A stretch of 13,277 bases of DNA. Source: Pseudomonadota bacterium (GTDB lineage Bacteria > Pseudomonadota > Alphaproteobacteria > JAAXGF01). Made by a program: the position numbers and the translations under genes. The notes below the pieces were generated by a model. That model did no database searches. It was not told the DNA's origin and saw only the letters and a program-made list of their open reading frames with translations. The stretch's first letter is position 1. Each line of letters opens with the position of its first letter. The stretch covers positions 1 to 13,277 of the forward strand of contig JADFMW010000048.1 in the NCBI GenBank assembly GCA_022563655.1, written 5' to 3'. Positions 1 through 7,047 of this stretch are shown here, piece by piece.

Positions 1-1
1 A

Positions 2-1267
2 GCGACTTCCCTGGATCGCTTTGCAATCCGCTCCGATAAACAAATGCGCGCTCTCGACGCTATGTGCGGTCGTTTGGCGACGGAGTCTGGCGCCTTCTGG
101 TCGAGCAGGATCGGCTCACGAATAGATCGTCGCCATCGAGTCGACCGAGAACTTCTCGCTGAAATTAGTGCGCTCGAAGATCTCCTTACCGACTTGTCTC
201 CGTCTAAAGCCACCCATCACGGTTCAGTTACCGACTCTATGGGCCTTCCGCGCGACATTGCGCAGAGCTTCATCGGGCGCTGTATTTTTACTTGGTATCT
301 CCTAAATCGCGGCATCGCCCAAAGGTTTCTACCCGATCATCTGCCACCCGATCTAAGCGCAATGTTCGCGACGCCAGACAGCGCTTTTGCGCTCTTTGAC
401 TGGCTGCGCACGACGTTCAACGGCGATCTCTTCCCAATGGATGATCCGGGCGCCGAGCGCGATCATCTGAGTGAAGATCATTTGGCACTCATTCGAGATT
501 TCATAGACGGGACAAGCCTCGTGCCCGAGCATAGTGGGCAGGGACGCCTCTTCAAGTTCCGCTTCGAGGCAATTCCGGTCGAACTGATCAGCTCGATCTA
601 CCAACAGTTCGCTCGCTCGAGCGCGGCGGAAAAGGCCATCTCACAGGGGCTGCACTATACGCCTGTAGAGCTTGTTCACTTGGCGCTCGATCCTGTCTTT
701 GAAGGTCTCTCACCGTCAGCAAGGGTCATCGACCCGACATGCGGTTCCGGCGCATTTCTTGTTGAGGCGTTCCGTCGGCTTGTGTGGCGGGCCACCGAGG
801 GCCGCCCGGCAAGCAGATCACTCGTGCGGCGCATCCTCTATACGCAACTCTTCGGCGTAGACATCAGTCAGGCTGCCTTAGGCATTGCAGCGTTCGGCCT
901 TTACCTCGCCGCGCTCGAACTGGATGAAGAACCCATCAAGTCGGTCCGGGACCTCAGGTTCGACCGATTGATCGGTACCACGCTTTTCGAGGCCGACACC
1001 ATTGGCGGACAGCTGCCGGCAAAGCTCACTCGGAAGAGCTTTGACGTCGTTGTCGGCAATCCGCCATGGACGTTCGTCAGCAAACAAATCGGTTCGCCAA
1101 AGCGTGCAGCGCGCAATGCTGCAACGGTGCGGCCGCGGCGTAGTCCGGATCAGGAGTTCTTGTTTGTCGCCGTCAAGTTATCCGGTAAGCACGGTCGGAT
1201 TGGCATGGTCATGAAGGCGACACCATTTTTTTCAAACGATGTCCATGCAGTTCAAGCGAGATCATGA
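2..1267 (+). CDS. DNA adenine-N6 methyltransferase (Eco57I/type IIG-like), N-terminal piece of an interrupted gene, 5' end outside window
   Basis: The reading frame is open to the left edge, so the true start lies upstream; the ATG at 44 is internal. The piece resembles the SAM-dependent methylase core of Eco57I/TaqI-like type IIG enzymes. An N-terminal helical segment carries the family-like pattern GRCIFTWYLLNRG and then FNGDLFP. SAM-binding motif I (DPTCGSGAF) is at about 731-757. The catalytic motif IV is NPPW at 1058-1069, an accepted variant of NPPY. Family knowledge says this core transfers a methyl group to adenine N6 in a specific DNA site. The frame ends at an in-frame TGA at 1265-1267, yet the same frame continues without interruption into the C-terminal piece, so the two are one gene. 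Codons are less GC-rich than in the core genes, which suggests acquisition by transfer. Identity as an N6-methylase is firm; the exact subtype is not. Confidence 0.85.
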   Translation, partial: ATSLDRFAIRSDKQMRALDAMCGRLATESGAFWSSRIGSRIDRRHRVDRELLAEISALEDLLTDLSPSKATHHGSVTDSMGLPRDIAQSFIGRCIFTWYLLNRGIAQRFLPDHLPPDLSAMFATPDSAFALFDWLRTTFNGDLFPMDDPGAERDHLSEDHLALIRDFIDGTSLVPEHSGQGRLFKFRFEAIPVELISSIYQQFARSSAAEKAISQGLHYTPVELVHLALDPVFEGLSPSARVIDPTCGSGAFLVEAFRRLVWRATEGRPASRSLVRRILYTQLFGVDISQAALGIAAFGLYLAALELDEEPIKSVRDLRFDRLIGTTLFEADTIGGQLPAKLTRKSFDVVVGNPPWTFVSKQIGSPKRAARNAATVRPRRSPDQEFLFVAVKLSGKHGRIGMVMKATPFFSNDVHAVQARS

Positions 1268-2743
1268 CTCCTGAAAAAACTTGCGCCGACTGCGCTAATA
1301 AACCTATCGTTCCTGCGAAAAGAAGGCCTCTTTCCGGAGGCAACGGGACCCGCCTTGCTATTCTTTGCCCGATGCAAGCTGGGGACTGGGTCAGATCGCC
1401 TTCTCGTCGGGTCCATTCCGTGGACGCCGGATTTCAAGCGAACCGGAGTCTTTCATCTCGGGCCAGCGGAGATCCGATCTGTCTCTCTTGAAAAGATCCT
1501 AGCTATACCATCCCTCTTAAAAGCCGCCACTTTTGGGAGTGTTCGCGATGCATGGTTAATCGAAAGGCTTCATACCGAATTCCCAACACTGAAGAAGCAG
1601 CTCGACGAGTTGAACATCCGCGCCAATGTCGGACGTGGCCAGGGCTTTATCGTTGGCGGACAACCTCAAAAAGCTGTTCCGGAGTCCCACCGCGGTCTGC
1701 TTGTCGTTGAGCCGAGGAACTTTGTACCGTTTCGAGTTGATCCCGGCCAACTCGACGAACTTGGCCAGGAGACGCTTCATCGAGCGCGTTCTAGTTCTAT
1801 CTACCGCGGCCCTCTAGTTCTTTGCCCGAAGGGATCACATAACCTGGGCATTGAGCGTGGCCGCTACGGCGTAACATTAATAGACCAAGACGTTCTGTAT
1901 ACGCAAAACTTCTACGGGATCTCATTCGCTGATGTAGATCCAAATCGGGCTCATGTTGTATCTGCCATATTGAATTCATCGATAACGACGTTCCAACTTG
2001 CGTTTGGTGGGCCCACTTGGGGTCTTGAGCGGCCAACTGCAGGACCGGAAGACTTCCTGTCTCTCCGCGTCCCTGCTTTTGAGAAATGCGATCCCGATTT
2101 GATCAAAGCCGCTGCTGATGCCGAGCAGAAGGCCGCAGAAGAACCAGAAAACCCACGAAGGCTGAATGTGCTCGATGACACAGTGTTCGATCTATATGGT
2201 CTTGAGCCAGACGAGCGAGCTATCGTCAGAGAGAGCGTAAGGCGAGCGAGATTCCTAATTTTCGAAAGCCGAGACGAGCGCGCACGCTTTGCTGCGCCGC
2301 CCAGCCGTGGCCAGATGCGGGAATACGCCAGCCGGGTTGCAAGCTCGATAGATGCTTATCTCCGAGCCCGGGGTGAGCGTCACCTCGAAGCCATCGTGTA
2401 TCCACAGCGACTGCAAAGAGGTGATATTGGGAGCGGTGTACCTGGAGTTACAGCTGTTCGTTTCTGCATGGCGTCTGGCGGGCCCGCTGATAAGCCCGTC
2501 GTGCGCATGGGTAATCCCACAGAACTAGATGCGCTTGCGGCGCTGCTGAGGGAACGCCTGGAGGCGGATGTTCCTCCGTATCTCTACGAACGTCGACAGC
2601 TTCGCATTTATGGCGTCGATGATCTTTTCGTCCTAAAGCCAAGTGAGCTCCGCTACTGGACACCAACTGCGGGCTTAAACGACGCAGACGTTATCCTCGC
2701 TGACCACTGGCTACGGAGACTGGATGCTACTGTCCACGCCTGA
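1268..2743 (+). CDS. C-terminal piece of the interrupted DNA methyltransferase: end of catalytic domain, target-recognition region and extra C-terminal domain
   Basis: The frame is the same as the upstream piece and is open immediately after the TGA. The first residues, LLKKLAPTALINLSFLR followed by LFPEATGPALLFFARC, are the expected continuation of the methylase fold, so homology starts before any usable start codon. The first candidate start is a TTG at 1355 without well-spaced ribosome binding sequence. The stretch around 1900-2090, with YTQNFYGISF and AILNSSITTFQLAFGG, resembles the TaqI-like specificity domain that picks the DNA target. After a pattern DTVFDLYGLEPDE at about 2177-2215, an additional domain of about 170 residues ends with KPSELRYWTP and NDAD (2636-2689). 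Its function is unknown to me. The last 20 bases overlap the next gene. As it stands the protein is probably not made in full unless the TGA is read through or is a sequence error. Confidence 0.8.
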   Translation, partial: LLKKLAPTALINLSFLRKEGLFPEATGPALLFFARCKLGTGSDRLLVGSIPWTPDFKRTGVFHLGPAEIRSVSLEKILAIPSLLKAATFGSVRDAWLIERLHTEFPTLKKQLDELNIRANVGRGQGFIVGGQPQKAVPESHRGLLVVEPRNFVPFRVDPGQLDELGQETLHRARSSSIYRGPLVLCPKGSHNLGIERGRYGVTLIDQDVLYTQNFYGISFADVDPNRAHVVSAILNSSITTFQLAFGGPTWGLERPTAGPEDFLSLRVPAFEKCDPDLIKAAADAEQKAAEEPENPRRLNVLDDTVFDLYGLEPDERAIVRESVRRARFLIFESRDERARFAAPPSRGQMREYASRVASSIDAYLRARGERHLEAIVYPQRLQRGDIGSGVPGVTAVRFCMASGGPADKPVVRMGNPTELDALAALLRERLEADVPPYLYERRQLRIYGVDDLFVLKPSELRYWTPTAGLNDADVILADHWLRRLDATVHA

Positions 2744-3374
2744 CATTCCGGTCGGCCAACCAGCGTTTTCCTTATCCGCAGATCAAATCGCGACAGTGGT
2801 TGACGTCGTTTGTCGCAGTGCAAACGAGGCGCGGATGGATGTGACGCCAGGCATGCATGAGGTCAAAATAACCATCATCGTGCGAAAAGCGATCCGACGG
2901 ATAAAGAAGCGGCTCAACCTCACAAATCTACAGGTTCGAGGCGAGCACGAGTTGGAAGACATGGCTACAAGGGACCCCAGTATCTTAGGACGGATCGACA
3001 TTACGTTTCAGTTCCTGCACCAATTCGGTAACGAAGACGCTTATGTAGCGATCGAATGTAAGCGAGTTGGGGCCACCTATACCAGTCTCCACGCCAACTA
3101 TGTCTCAAAAGGGGTGGATCGCTTTGTCACCGGTAAGTACGCTGCCGGGCACGACTGGGGTTTCATGCTGGGGTATGTGATTACTTTGCCTGTCGACGAC
3201 GTAGTAAAATTTATAGAAAATCGGATGTGCAACACTTACGGCGATGAAGCGAATCTATCGCCCGATAACACACACTTTCTGGCCCTAGCGGTCCTTAATG
3301 GACGTCTTATACAGAAAGACAACCATATCATTCGATTGAAGCACATTTTCGTTGATATGACGCCGGCGGCCTAG
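2724..3374 (+). CDS. Small PD-(D/E)XK nuclease-like protein, partner of the methyltransferase
   Basis: This 216-residue protein has the layout of a restriction-endonuclease fold. GRIDITFQF supplies an acidic residue at D92. A spacer of 18 residues is followed by AIECKRV, with E111 and K113 as the (D/E)XK pair. E73, E75 and E77 lie on a preceding helix-like segment. The following YVSKGVDRFVTGKYA and GFMLGYVI are compact, conserved-looking elements. The ATG at 2724 overlaps the end of the methyltransferase by 20 bases in another frame and has GGAGA just upstream, which suggests translational coupling. The pairing with an adenine methylase suggests it cuts or binds DNA in a restriction or phage-defence module. 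The fold assignment is inferred from the motif only; I do not recognise a named family. Its 3' end overlaps the convergent Sel1/alpha-2-macroglobulin gene by 47 bases. Confidence 0.7.
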   Translation: MLLSTPDIPVGQPAFSLSADQIATVVDVVCRSANEARMDVTPGMHEVKITIIVRKAIRRIKKRLNLTNLQVRGEHELEDMATRDPSILGRIDITFQFLHQFGNEDAYVAIECKRVGATYTSLHANYVSKGVDRFVTGKYAAGHDWGFMLGYVITLPVDDVVKFIENRMCNTYGDEANLSPDNTHFLALAVLNGRLIQKDNHIIRLKHIFVDMTPAA

Positions 3375-4533
3375 TTTGAAATACGCAGCTTTCTGACACG
3401 GAGCTGCTATAATACGGCACCTCAAACACCAGATCTAATCGTTTCTCAGCATGCCCGCGCCACATCCCTTCCCCAGGAATCGTGGCGGCGACAACGTAGA
3501 TTCCGGGGCCATCGACGTCAGCGACGCTGGCAAGATCGAGAAGAGTCGTAACGTCGGCGTTTGGCTTGTTTTCGACAACCACCGAGCCGCGCCAGAGAAG
3601 CTCGCCTAAGTCGTCACGCAATTGGGCGAACTTTGATCCATTGATTTTGCCCAGGATCCACGGTTGGAGCTGGGTCAGCATCCGCGCGTCGACGCGGTAG
3701 AGTTTGACGTCGATGGCGTCGAGGTTGACGGTCCGAACCGGCAAGCCACGGGAAACGCCCGTCGGAAGCACGTATTTTCGAGTGTCGAACGTGATCTCCG
3801 GTTCGCGGTCATGAACCTTGAAATCGATTTTTCGGTCTGCTCCGACGACGAAGCCGCCCTCGCCGCGAAGACCTGCCTTGATCGTCACGCCGTATTTCTG
3901 GCCATACGAAAGGCCGGACAAGCACAGATTCCTGCCCGATACGCTCGCCGCCAGCTTTACGCGAGGCTCGATCCTGACGTAGTCGCCGAGGGCGCTGCTG
4001 CGGATGGGGAGCAGAGTCTCGGTGAATTCCAGGCAGACCCGCGGCCCACCGCCGCCGTCCATCTGCGATATACTGTGAATGTCGAGCGCCAGCATCAGGT
4101 CGAGACTGACCTGGGCGCCCGTATGGCCCTGTTCGGCGGCGCGACGGTACCAAGTCGCGGCCATGCCCGTGTCCTTTTGGACGCCGAGGCCGTTCCTGTA
4201 CATGTCGGCAAGTAGATACTGGGCGCGGCTCTGCCCCTCCTCGGCGGCGCGACGGTACCAAGTCGCAGCCATACCCATATGCTTTTGGACGCCGAGGCCG
4301 TTCCTGTACATGTCGGCAAGTAGATACAGGGCGCGGCTCTGCCCCTCCTCGGCAAGACGTCTGCAGTCCTGCAAAGCGTCCGAATATCTTTGGCTCGTGT
4401 ATGCGTCCTTGCATGCGTCAATGTCCGCCACGGATATTGTTTCGCCGACGGCAATCTCGGGCTTGTCGTAGTGGTAAGCGACCCACCCGGCCATCGAGAC
4501 AAAAACCACCAAGGCCAGTCCGATCCGCTTCAT
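3328..4533 (-). CDS. Sel1-repeat protein fused to truncated N-terminal domains of a bacterial alpha-2-macroglobulin
   Basis: The 401-residue product starts with a basic, hydrophobic N-terminus (MKRIGLALVVFVSMAG) that is a signal peptide or membrane anchor. Residues 51-150 hold about three Sel1 (TPR-like) repeats with the typical AATWYRRAAEEG and LADMYRNGLGV. Residues 163-370 resemble the start of alphaproteobacterial alpha-2-macroglobulins: RVCLEFTETLLP, then NLCLSGLSYGQKYGVTIKAGL, then ITFDTRKYVLP, VRTVNLDAIDVKLYRV and GIYVVAATIPG. Full-length bacterial alpha-2-macroglobulins run to roughly 1500 residues or more, and trap proteases through a thioester and bait region; neither is present here. 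The last 28 or so residues do not look like the family and run into the opposite-strand nuclease gene. A GAGGA sequence sits 7-8 bases before the ATG. It is most likely a gene truncated at its 3' end by insertion of the neighbouring DNA, though it could still yield an exported short protein. Confidence 0.8.
   Translation of the reverse strand: MKRIGLALVVFVSMAGWVAYHYDKPEIAVGETISVADIDACKDAYTSQRYSDALQDCRRLAEEGQSRALYLLADMYRNGLGVQKHMGMAATWYRRAAEEGQSRAQYLLADMYRNGLGVQKDTGMAATWYRRAAEQGHTGAQVSLDLMLALDIHSISQMDGGGGPRVCLEFTETLLPIRSSALGDYVRIEPRVKLAASVSGRNLCLSGLSYGQKYGVTIKAGLRGEGGFVVGADRKIDFKVHDREPEITFDTRKYVLPTGVSRGLPVRTVNLDAIDVKLYRVDARMLTQLQPWILGKINGSKFAQLRDDLGELLWRGSVVVENKPNADVTTLLDLASVADVDGPGIYVVAATIPGEGMWRGHAEKRLDLVFEVPYYSSSVSESCVFQTRPPASYQRKCASIE
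4135..4341 (-). repeat. Near-identical 108-bp direct repeat encoding two Sel1 units
   Basis: The segment beginning GGCGCGACGGTACCAAGTCG recurs exactly 108 bases later (for example 4141 versus 4249) with only a few differences. The period equals 36 codons, one Sel1 unit. The near identity at DNA level points to a recent duplication inside the gene. Confidence 0.75.
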
Positions 4534-5027
4534 GGTAGGTTCCTCAGCTAGGATTTAGCCTGTTTCGTGTCCGATCGCGCGGCGCCGACCACGGCGCCGG
4601 CGGACCGCTCATCCCAAATAAACACCGCTACCGACCCATCACGACATTCCGCCAGGGCGAGGGAATTTGGCTCTGCATCAAAGCCTGGTGCTGGGCGGCC
4701 GATCTTCGGGCTGGCGCAGGCCGGTCGATCTTCGGGCTGGCGCAGGCCGGTCGATCTTCGGGCTGGCGCAGAGCGGTCGATCTTCGGGCTGGCGCAGGCC
4801 GACAGAAAGTCCAAGGCCGCCAATGAAGGTGCTGTCTTGCGATGGTTGCGTCGACACGTGAAGTTGCCCCCCAGGATGCATTTCCGCGACCTACGGACGA
4901 TTCTCCCGGTCATCTGATCGTTAAATCGTCGGGCGCCGGGGCGCCTCGTGGCCGGCGCCGGTAGCCCGATCGGAAACATCGGGGTGCTTCATCGTTGCGG
5001 CGACGCCTTTCGGGCGGAAGCGAGCAG
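4534..5027. other. 494-bp intergenic region between two Sel1-repeat genes, no supported gene
   Basis: No convincing gene is seen. Open frames on both strands here translate to low-complexity, Arg/Ala/Pro-rich sequence, because the region is dominated by a 26-bp tandem array (4701-4804). The stretch 4921-4970, just downstream of the minus-strand Sel1 gene, has several self-complementary GGCGCC blocks that could form structure, but there is no clear terminator with a T-run. The leader of the Sel1/alpha-2-macroglobulin gene lies at the 4534-4570 end. Confidence 0.6.
4701..4804. repeat. Tandem repeat, 26-bp unit, four copies
   Basis: Copies begin at 4701, 4727, 4753 and 4779, each with GATCTTCGGGCTGGCGCAGG followed by a six-base linker (CCGGTC, CCGGTC, AGCGGTC-type variant, then CCGACA). 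Copies one and two are identical; the third and fourth differ slightly near the end. The unit is not a multiple of three, so it is not a coding repeat. There are no spacers between units, so it is not a CRISPR array. Function is unknown. Confidence 0.9.
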
Positions 5028-6371
5028 TCATGCATGAACCGCCCAACCCAAGAGGGCCCGGACGTCGTGCGAAGGAGGCGGCTCTGTCCACAATCTCCAC
5101 TCGCGCCACAGCTCTCGCGCCGCGGCAATCTGCTCGGAGGTCATGAATGTCTCGATCCGCTCGAGCTCTTCTCGAGCCGGTTCGTTGCCCTGCTGCGCCG
5201 CGAGGTGAAGCCAAAAGTGAGCAAAAACGTAGTGATCGGGCGCGTCAAAGTTGGATTCGTACAAGAGACCCAAAGCGATCTGGGCGTCGGCGAGGCCTTG
5301 TTCGGCCGCGCGCCGATACCACTTCGCCCCTTCCGCGATGTCCCGCGGCACGCCCTCGCCCAAGACGTACTGTGAACCCAGATTGAACTGAGCACTCGGA
5401 TGTCCCTGCTCGGCCGCGCGCCGGTACCACCTCACCGACTCGGCGTCGTCCTCGGAGACGCCGCCGCCATTGTCATACAATAGGCCGAGGTTGTACTGGC
5501 CGCCGGCCAAGCCCAGCTTGGCGGCGTGGCGGAACCACTTTGCCGCCTCCAGGTAGTCTTGCGCGACGCCCTGGCCATTGACGTAACTGACACCTAGGTT
5601 GTTCTGGGCCTCCGCGATGCCCTGCTCGGCCGCGCGCCGGTACCACCTCACCGCCTCGGAGTAGTCCTGCGCGACGCCTTGGCCTTTGTCGTATATGAGG
5701 CCGAGGTTATACTGAGCATCGGCATCGCCCTGCTCGGCGGCGCGGCGGGTCCACTTTTCCGCCGCCACGTAATTCTGCGCGACGCCATCGCCCTGGTGGT
5801 ACATGACGCCGAGGCTGAATTGGGCTAGGGCAACGCCCCGCTCGGCGGCGCGACGATACCACTGCGCTGCCTCGGCAGGGTCTCGAAGCACGCCCCAACC
5901 CATCTCGTAAAGGATGCCGAAGCCGTATTGGGCCTCCGCATGGCCCTGCTCGGCGGCGCGGCGGGTCCACTTCAGCGCCTCGGCGTCGCTTCGGGGCACC
6001 CCATCACCACGGCTGTACATCCGGCCGAGGTTGAACTGCGCCGACGCATCGCCTTGCTCGGCCGCGCGGCGGATCCGCTTCACCTCCTCGGCACGAGCCC
6101 CAGGGATGGCGGGATTTTGATCCAGGCTGATCCGAGCGTCCCCTTGGACCTGCAAGGCGGCGCGCCGATACCACTCTGGCGGCGGGGCGCTGCAACTTCG
6201 ATCGCAGCGACCGAAGAGGTCCATATCGCCGAGACTGACCTGCGCCTCTAGATGGCTCAGATCGTCCTCGCATTGGTGGCTTTCGTAGGTGGCTTCGCAG
6301 GTGCCGGCGCCCATCCACGTCGGCGCCGTCAACGGCAACATCAGCACCGATACGATCGCGATTGGATTCAT
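5028..6371 (-). CDS. Exported Sel1-repeat protein with eight tandem repeats
   Basis: The 447-residue product begins with a signal-peptide-like segment (MNPIAIVSVLMLPLTAPTWM). A short cysteine-containing region follows (C25, C34, C56, C60), then eight 36-residue Sel1 repeats at about 94-381, each with the pattern WYRRAAEQG, AQ-NLG and GxGV. A ninth, degenerate unit and a C-terminal tail end the protein. Sel1 repeats form helical solenoids used as scaffolds for protein-protein contact; in bacteria such exported proteins often act at the envelope or in host interaction. No catalytic domain is visible, so its partner is unknown. GAGG lies about 7 bases before the ATG. It reads in the same direction as the downstream Sel1/alpha-2-macroglobulin gene but is separated from it by almost 500 bases, so a shared transcript is uncertain. 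Confidence 0.88.
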   Translation of the reverse strand: MNPIAIVSVLMLPLTAPTWMGAGTCEATYESHQCEDDLSHLEAQVSLGDMDLFGRCDRSCSAPPPEWYRRAALQVQGDARISLDQNPAIPGARAEEVKRIRRAAEQGDASAQFNLGRMYSRGDGVPRSDAEALKWTRRAAEQGHAEAQYGFGILYEMGWGVLRDPAEAAQWYRRAAERGVALAQFSLGVMYHQGDGVAQNYVAAEKWTRRAAEQGDADAQYNLGLIYDKGQGVAQDYSEAVRWYRRAAEQGIAEAQNNLGVSYVNGQGVAQDYLEAAKWFRHAAKLGLAGGQYNLGLLYDNGGGVSEDDAESVRWYRRAAEQGHPSAQFNLGSQYVLGEGVPRDIAEGAKWYRRAAEQGLADAQIALGLLYESNFDAPDHYVFAHFWLHLAAQQGNEPAREELERIETFMTSEQIAAARELWREWRLWTEPPPSHDVRALLGWAVHA

Positions 6372-6804
6372 GATGGCGCCTCGACCCGTTGAAAATGCAC
6401 CTCAACGCCCGGTTCGAAACGAGTGCCAAGGGCCCCCAGGGGGATTTCTCATCTGAATCGTAAGAAATACCCCATTTCCCATTTCCAATGACCGCAAGTA
6501 AAGGGCGAATGTGTCGAAATTTAGACCATAATATGACCATGTTATGGCAAGAGCACTTGACTGGTTTCCTCCGTCACGCACCAGTGAACATTGCTGAAGA
6601 CCAGCGGTGGTGCGTCCGCGATCAGTCGTCGCTTCCATTCGCGAAGCCGCACATGTGGACGATGCGCCCATCCGCGACCAGCGCAGCACCTGTGACGTTG
6701 CTGCCTGTCAGGCGCAGATCCTCGCCCTCGCCAACCGCCTCGAAACGCTCTGTCGGCGCTCTGCCGCACACGCGTCCACGAACGACCGAATCTCGGCGCT
6801 GCTT
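6372..6804. other. Region without an intact gene, upstream of the Sel1 gene
   Basis: The part near 6372-6560 is relatively AT-rich and probably holds the promoter of the minus-strand Sel1 gene, though I cannot fix -35 and -10 boxes. An inverted repeat CCATAA / TTATGG lies at 6526-6547. From about 6600 the open frames are not convincing as intact genes. The minus strand at 6622-6750 gives a protein-like stretch described under findings. Confidence 0.5.
6526..6547. promoter_or_regulatory. Inverted repeat CCATAA-N10-TTATGG, possible operator
   Basis: Perfect 6-bp arms at 6526-6531 and 6542-6547 flank TATGACCATG. It lies in an AT-rich stretch about 155 bases upstream of the minus-strand Sel1 start. 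The dyad could be an operator, but arms of this length can occur by chance and no regulator is encoded nearby. Confidence 0.25.
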
Positions 6805-6967
6805 GGCGAGACCGTCTTGGGCGCGTCGACATCGATGGCATCGAGCGCGTACGCGATCGAGATCGATCCGCTCTACGTCGATGTCACGCCCGAATGCTTC
6901 CGCGCCACCTTCGGCGGGGGATCCGGTGCATGAGGCCAGCGGCCTAACGTTTCGCGAGTTGCGTTGA
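6805..6967 (+). pseudogene. C-terminal remnant of a beta-class DNA methyltransferase
   Basis: In one frame, 6805-6885 reads GETVLGASTSMASSAYAIEIDPLYVDV. In DNA modification methylases of the ParB-linked type the corresponding stretch is GETVLDPF-GSGTT...YGIELDPLYVDV. The catalytic-fold DPF-GSGT block is missing, as if deleted. After a frameshift somewhere between about 6886 and 6919, another frame reads GDPVHEASGLTFRELR and then stops at 6965-6967, which is the usual kind of C-terminal tail of these enzymes. The combination of internal loss and frameshift marks it as a decayed fragment. It sits directly before the DUF5681 gene, a pairing that I associate with alphaproteobacterial prophages and islands. 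The match is from memory of family motifs, not from alignment. Confidence 0.5.
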
Positions 6968-7047
6968 GCGGGGCATCGATCTGAACGACCCAGCGGACCG
7001 ACGACAGCAAGCACGAACCCACAAACCCAGATAGGAAGGACACCGTC

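Noticed and set aside
1264..1491. Start codon overlapping the TGA (ATGA) as a reinitiation site
   Set aside because: The frame it opens is different from the methylase frame and its 75 residues lack any family sense, so it does not rescue the gene.
3664..4215. 183-codon plus-strand open frame
   Set aside because: It lies opposite the Sel1/alpha-2-macroglobulin gene, has no family features, and is a by-product of its GC-rich codons.
4548..4979. 143-codon minus-strand frame and the matching plus-strand frame at 4567-4917
   Set aside because: Both run through the 26-bp tandem array and give low-complexity residues without a ribosome binding site or homology that I can see.
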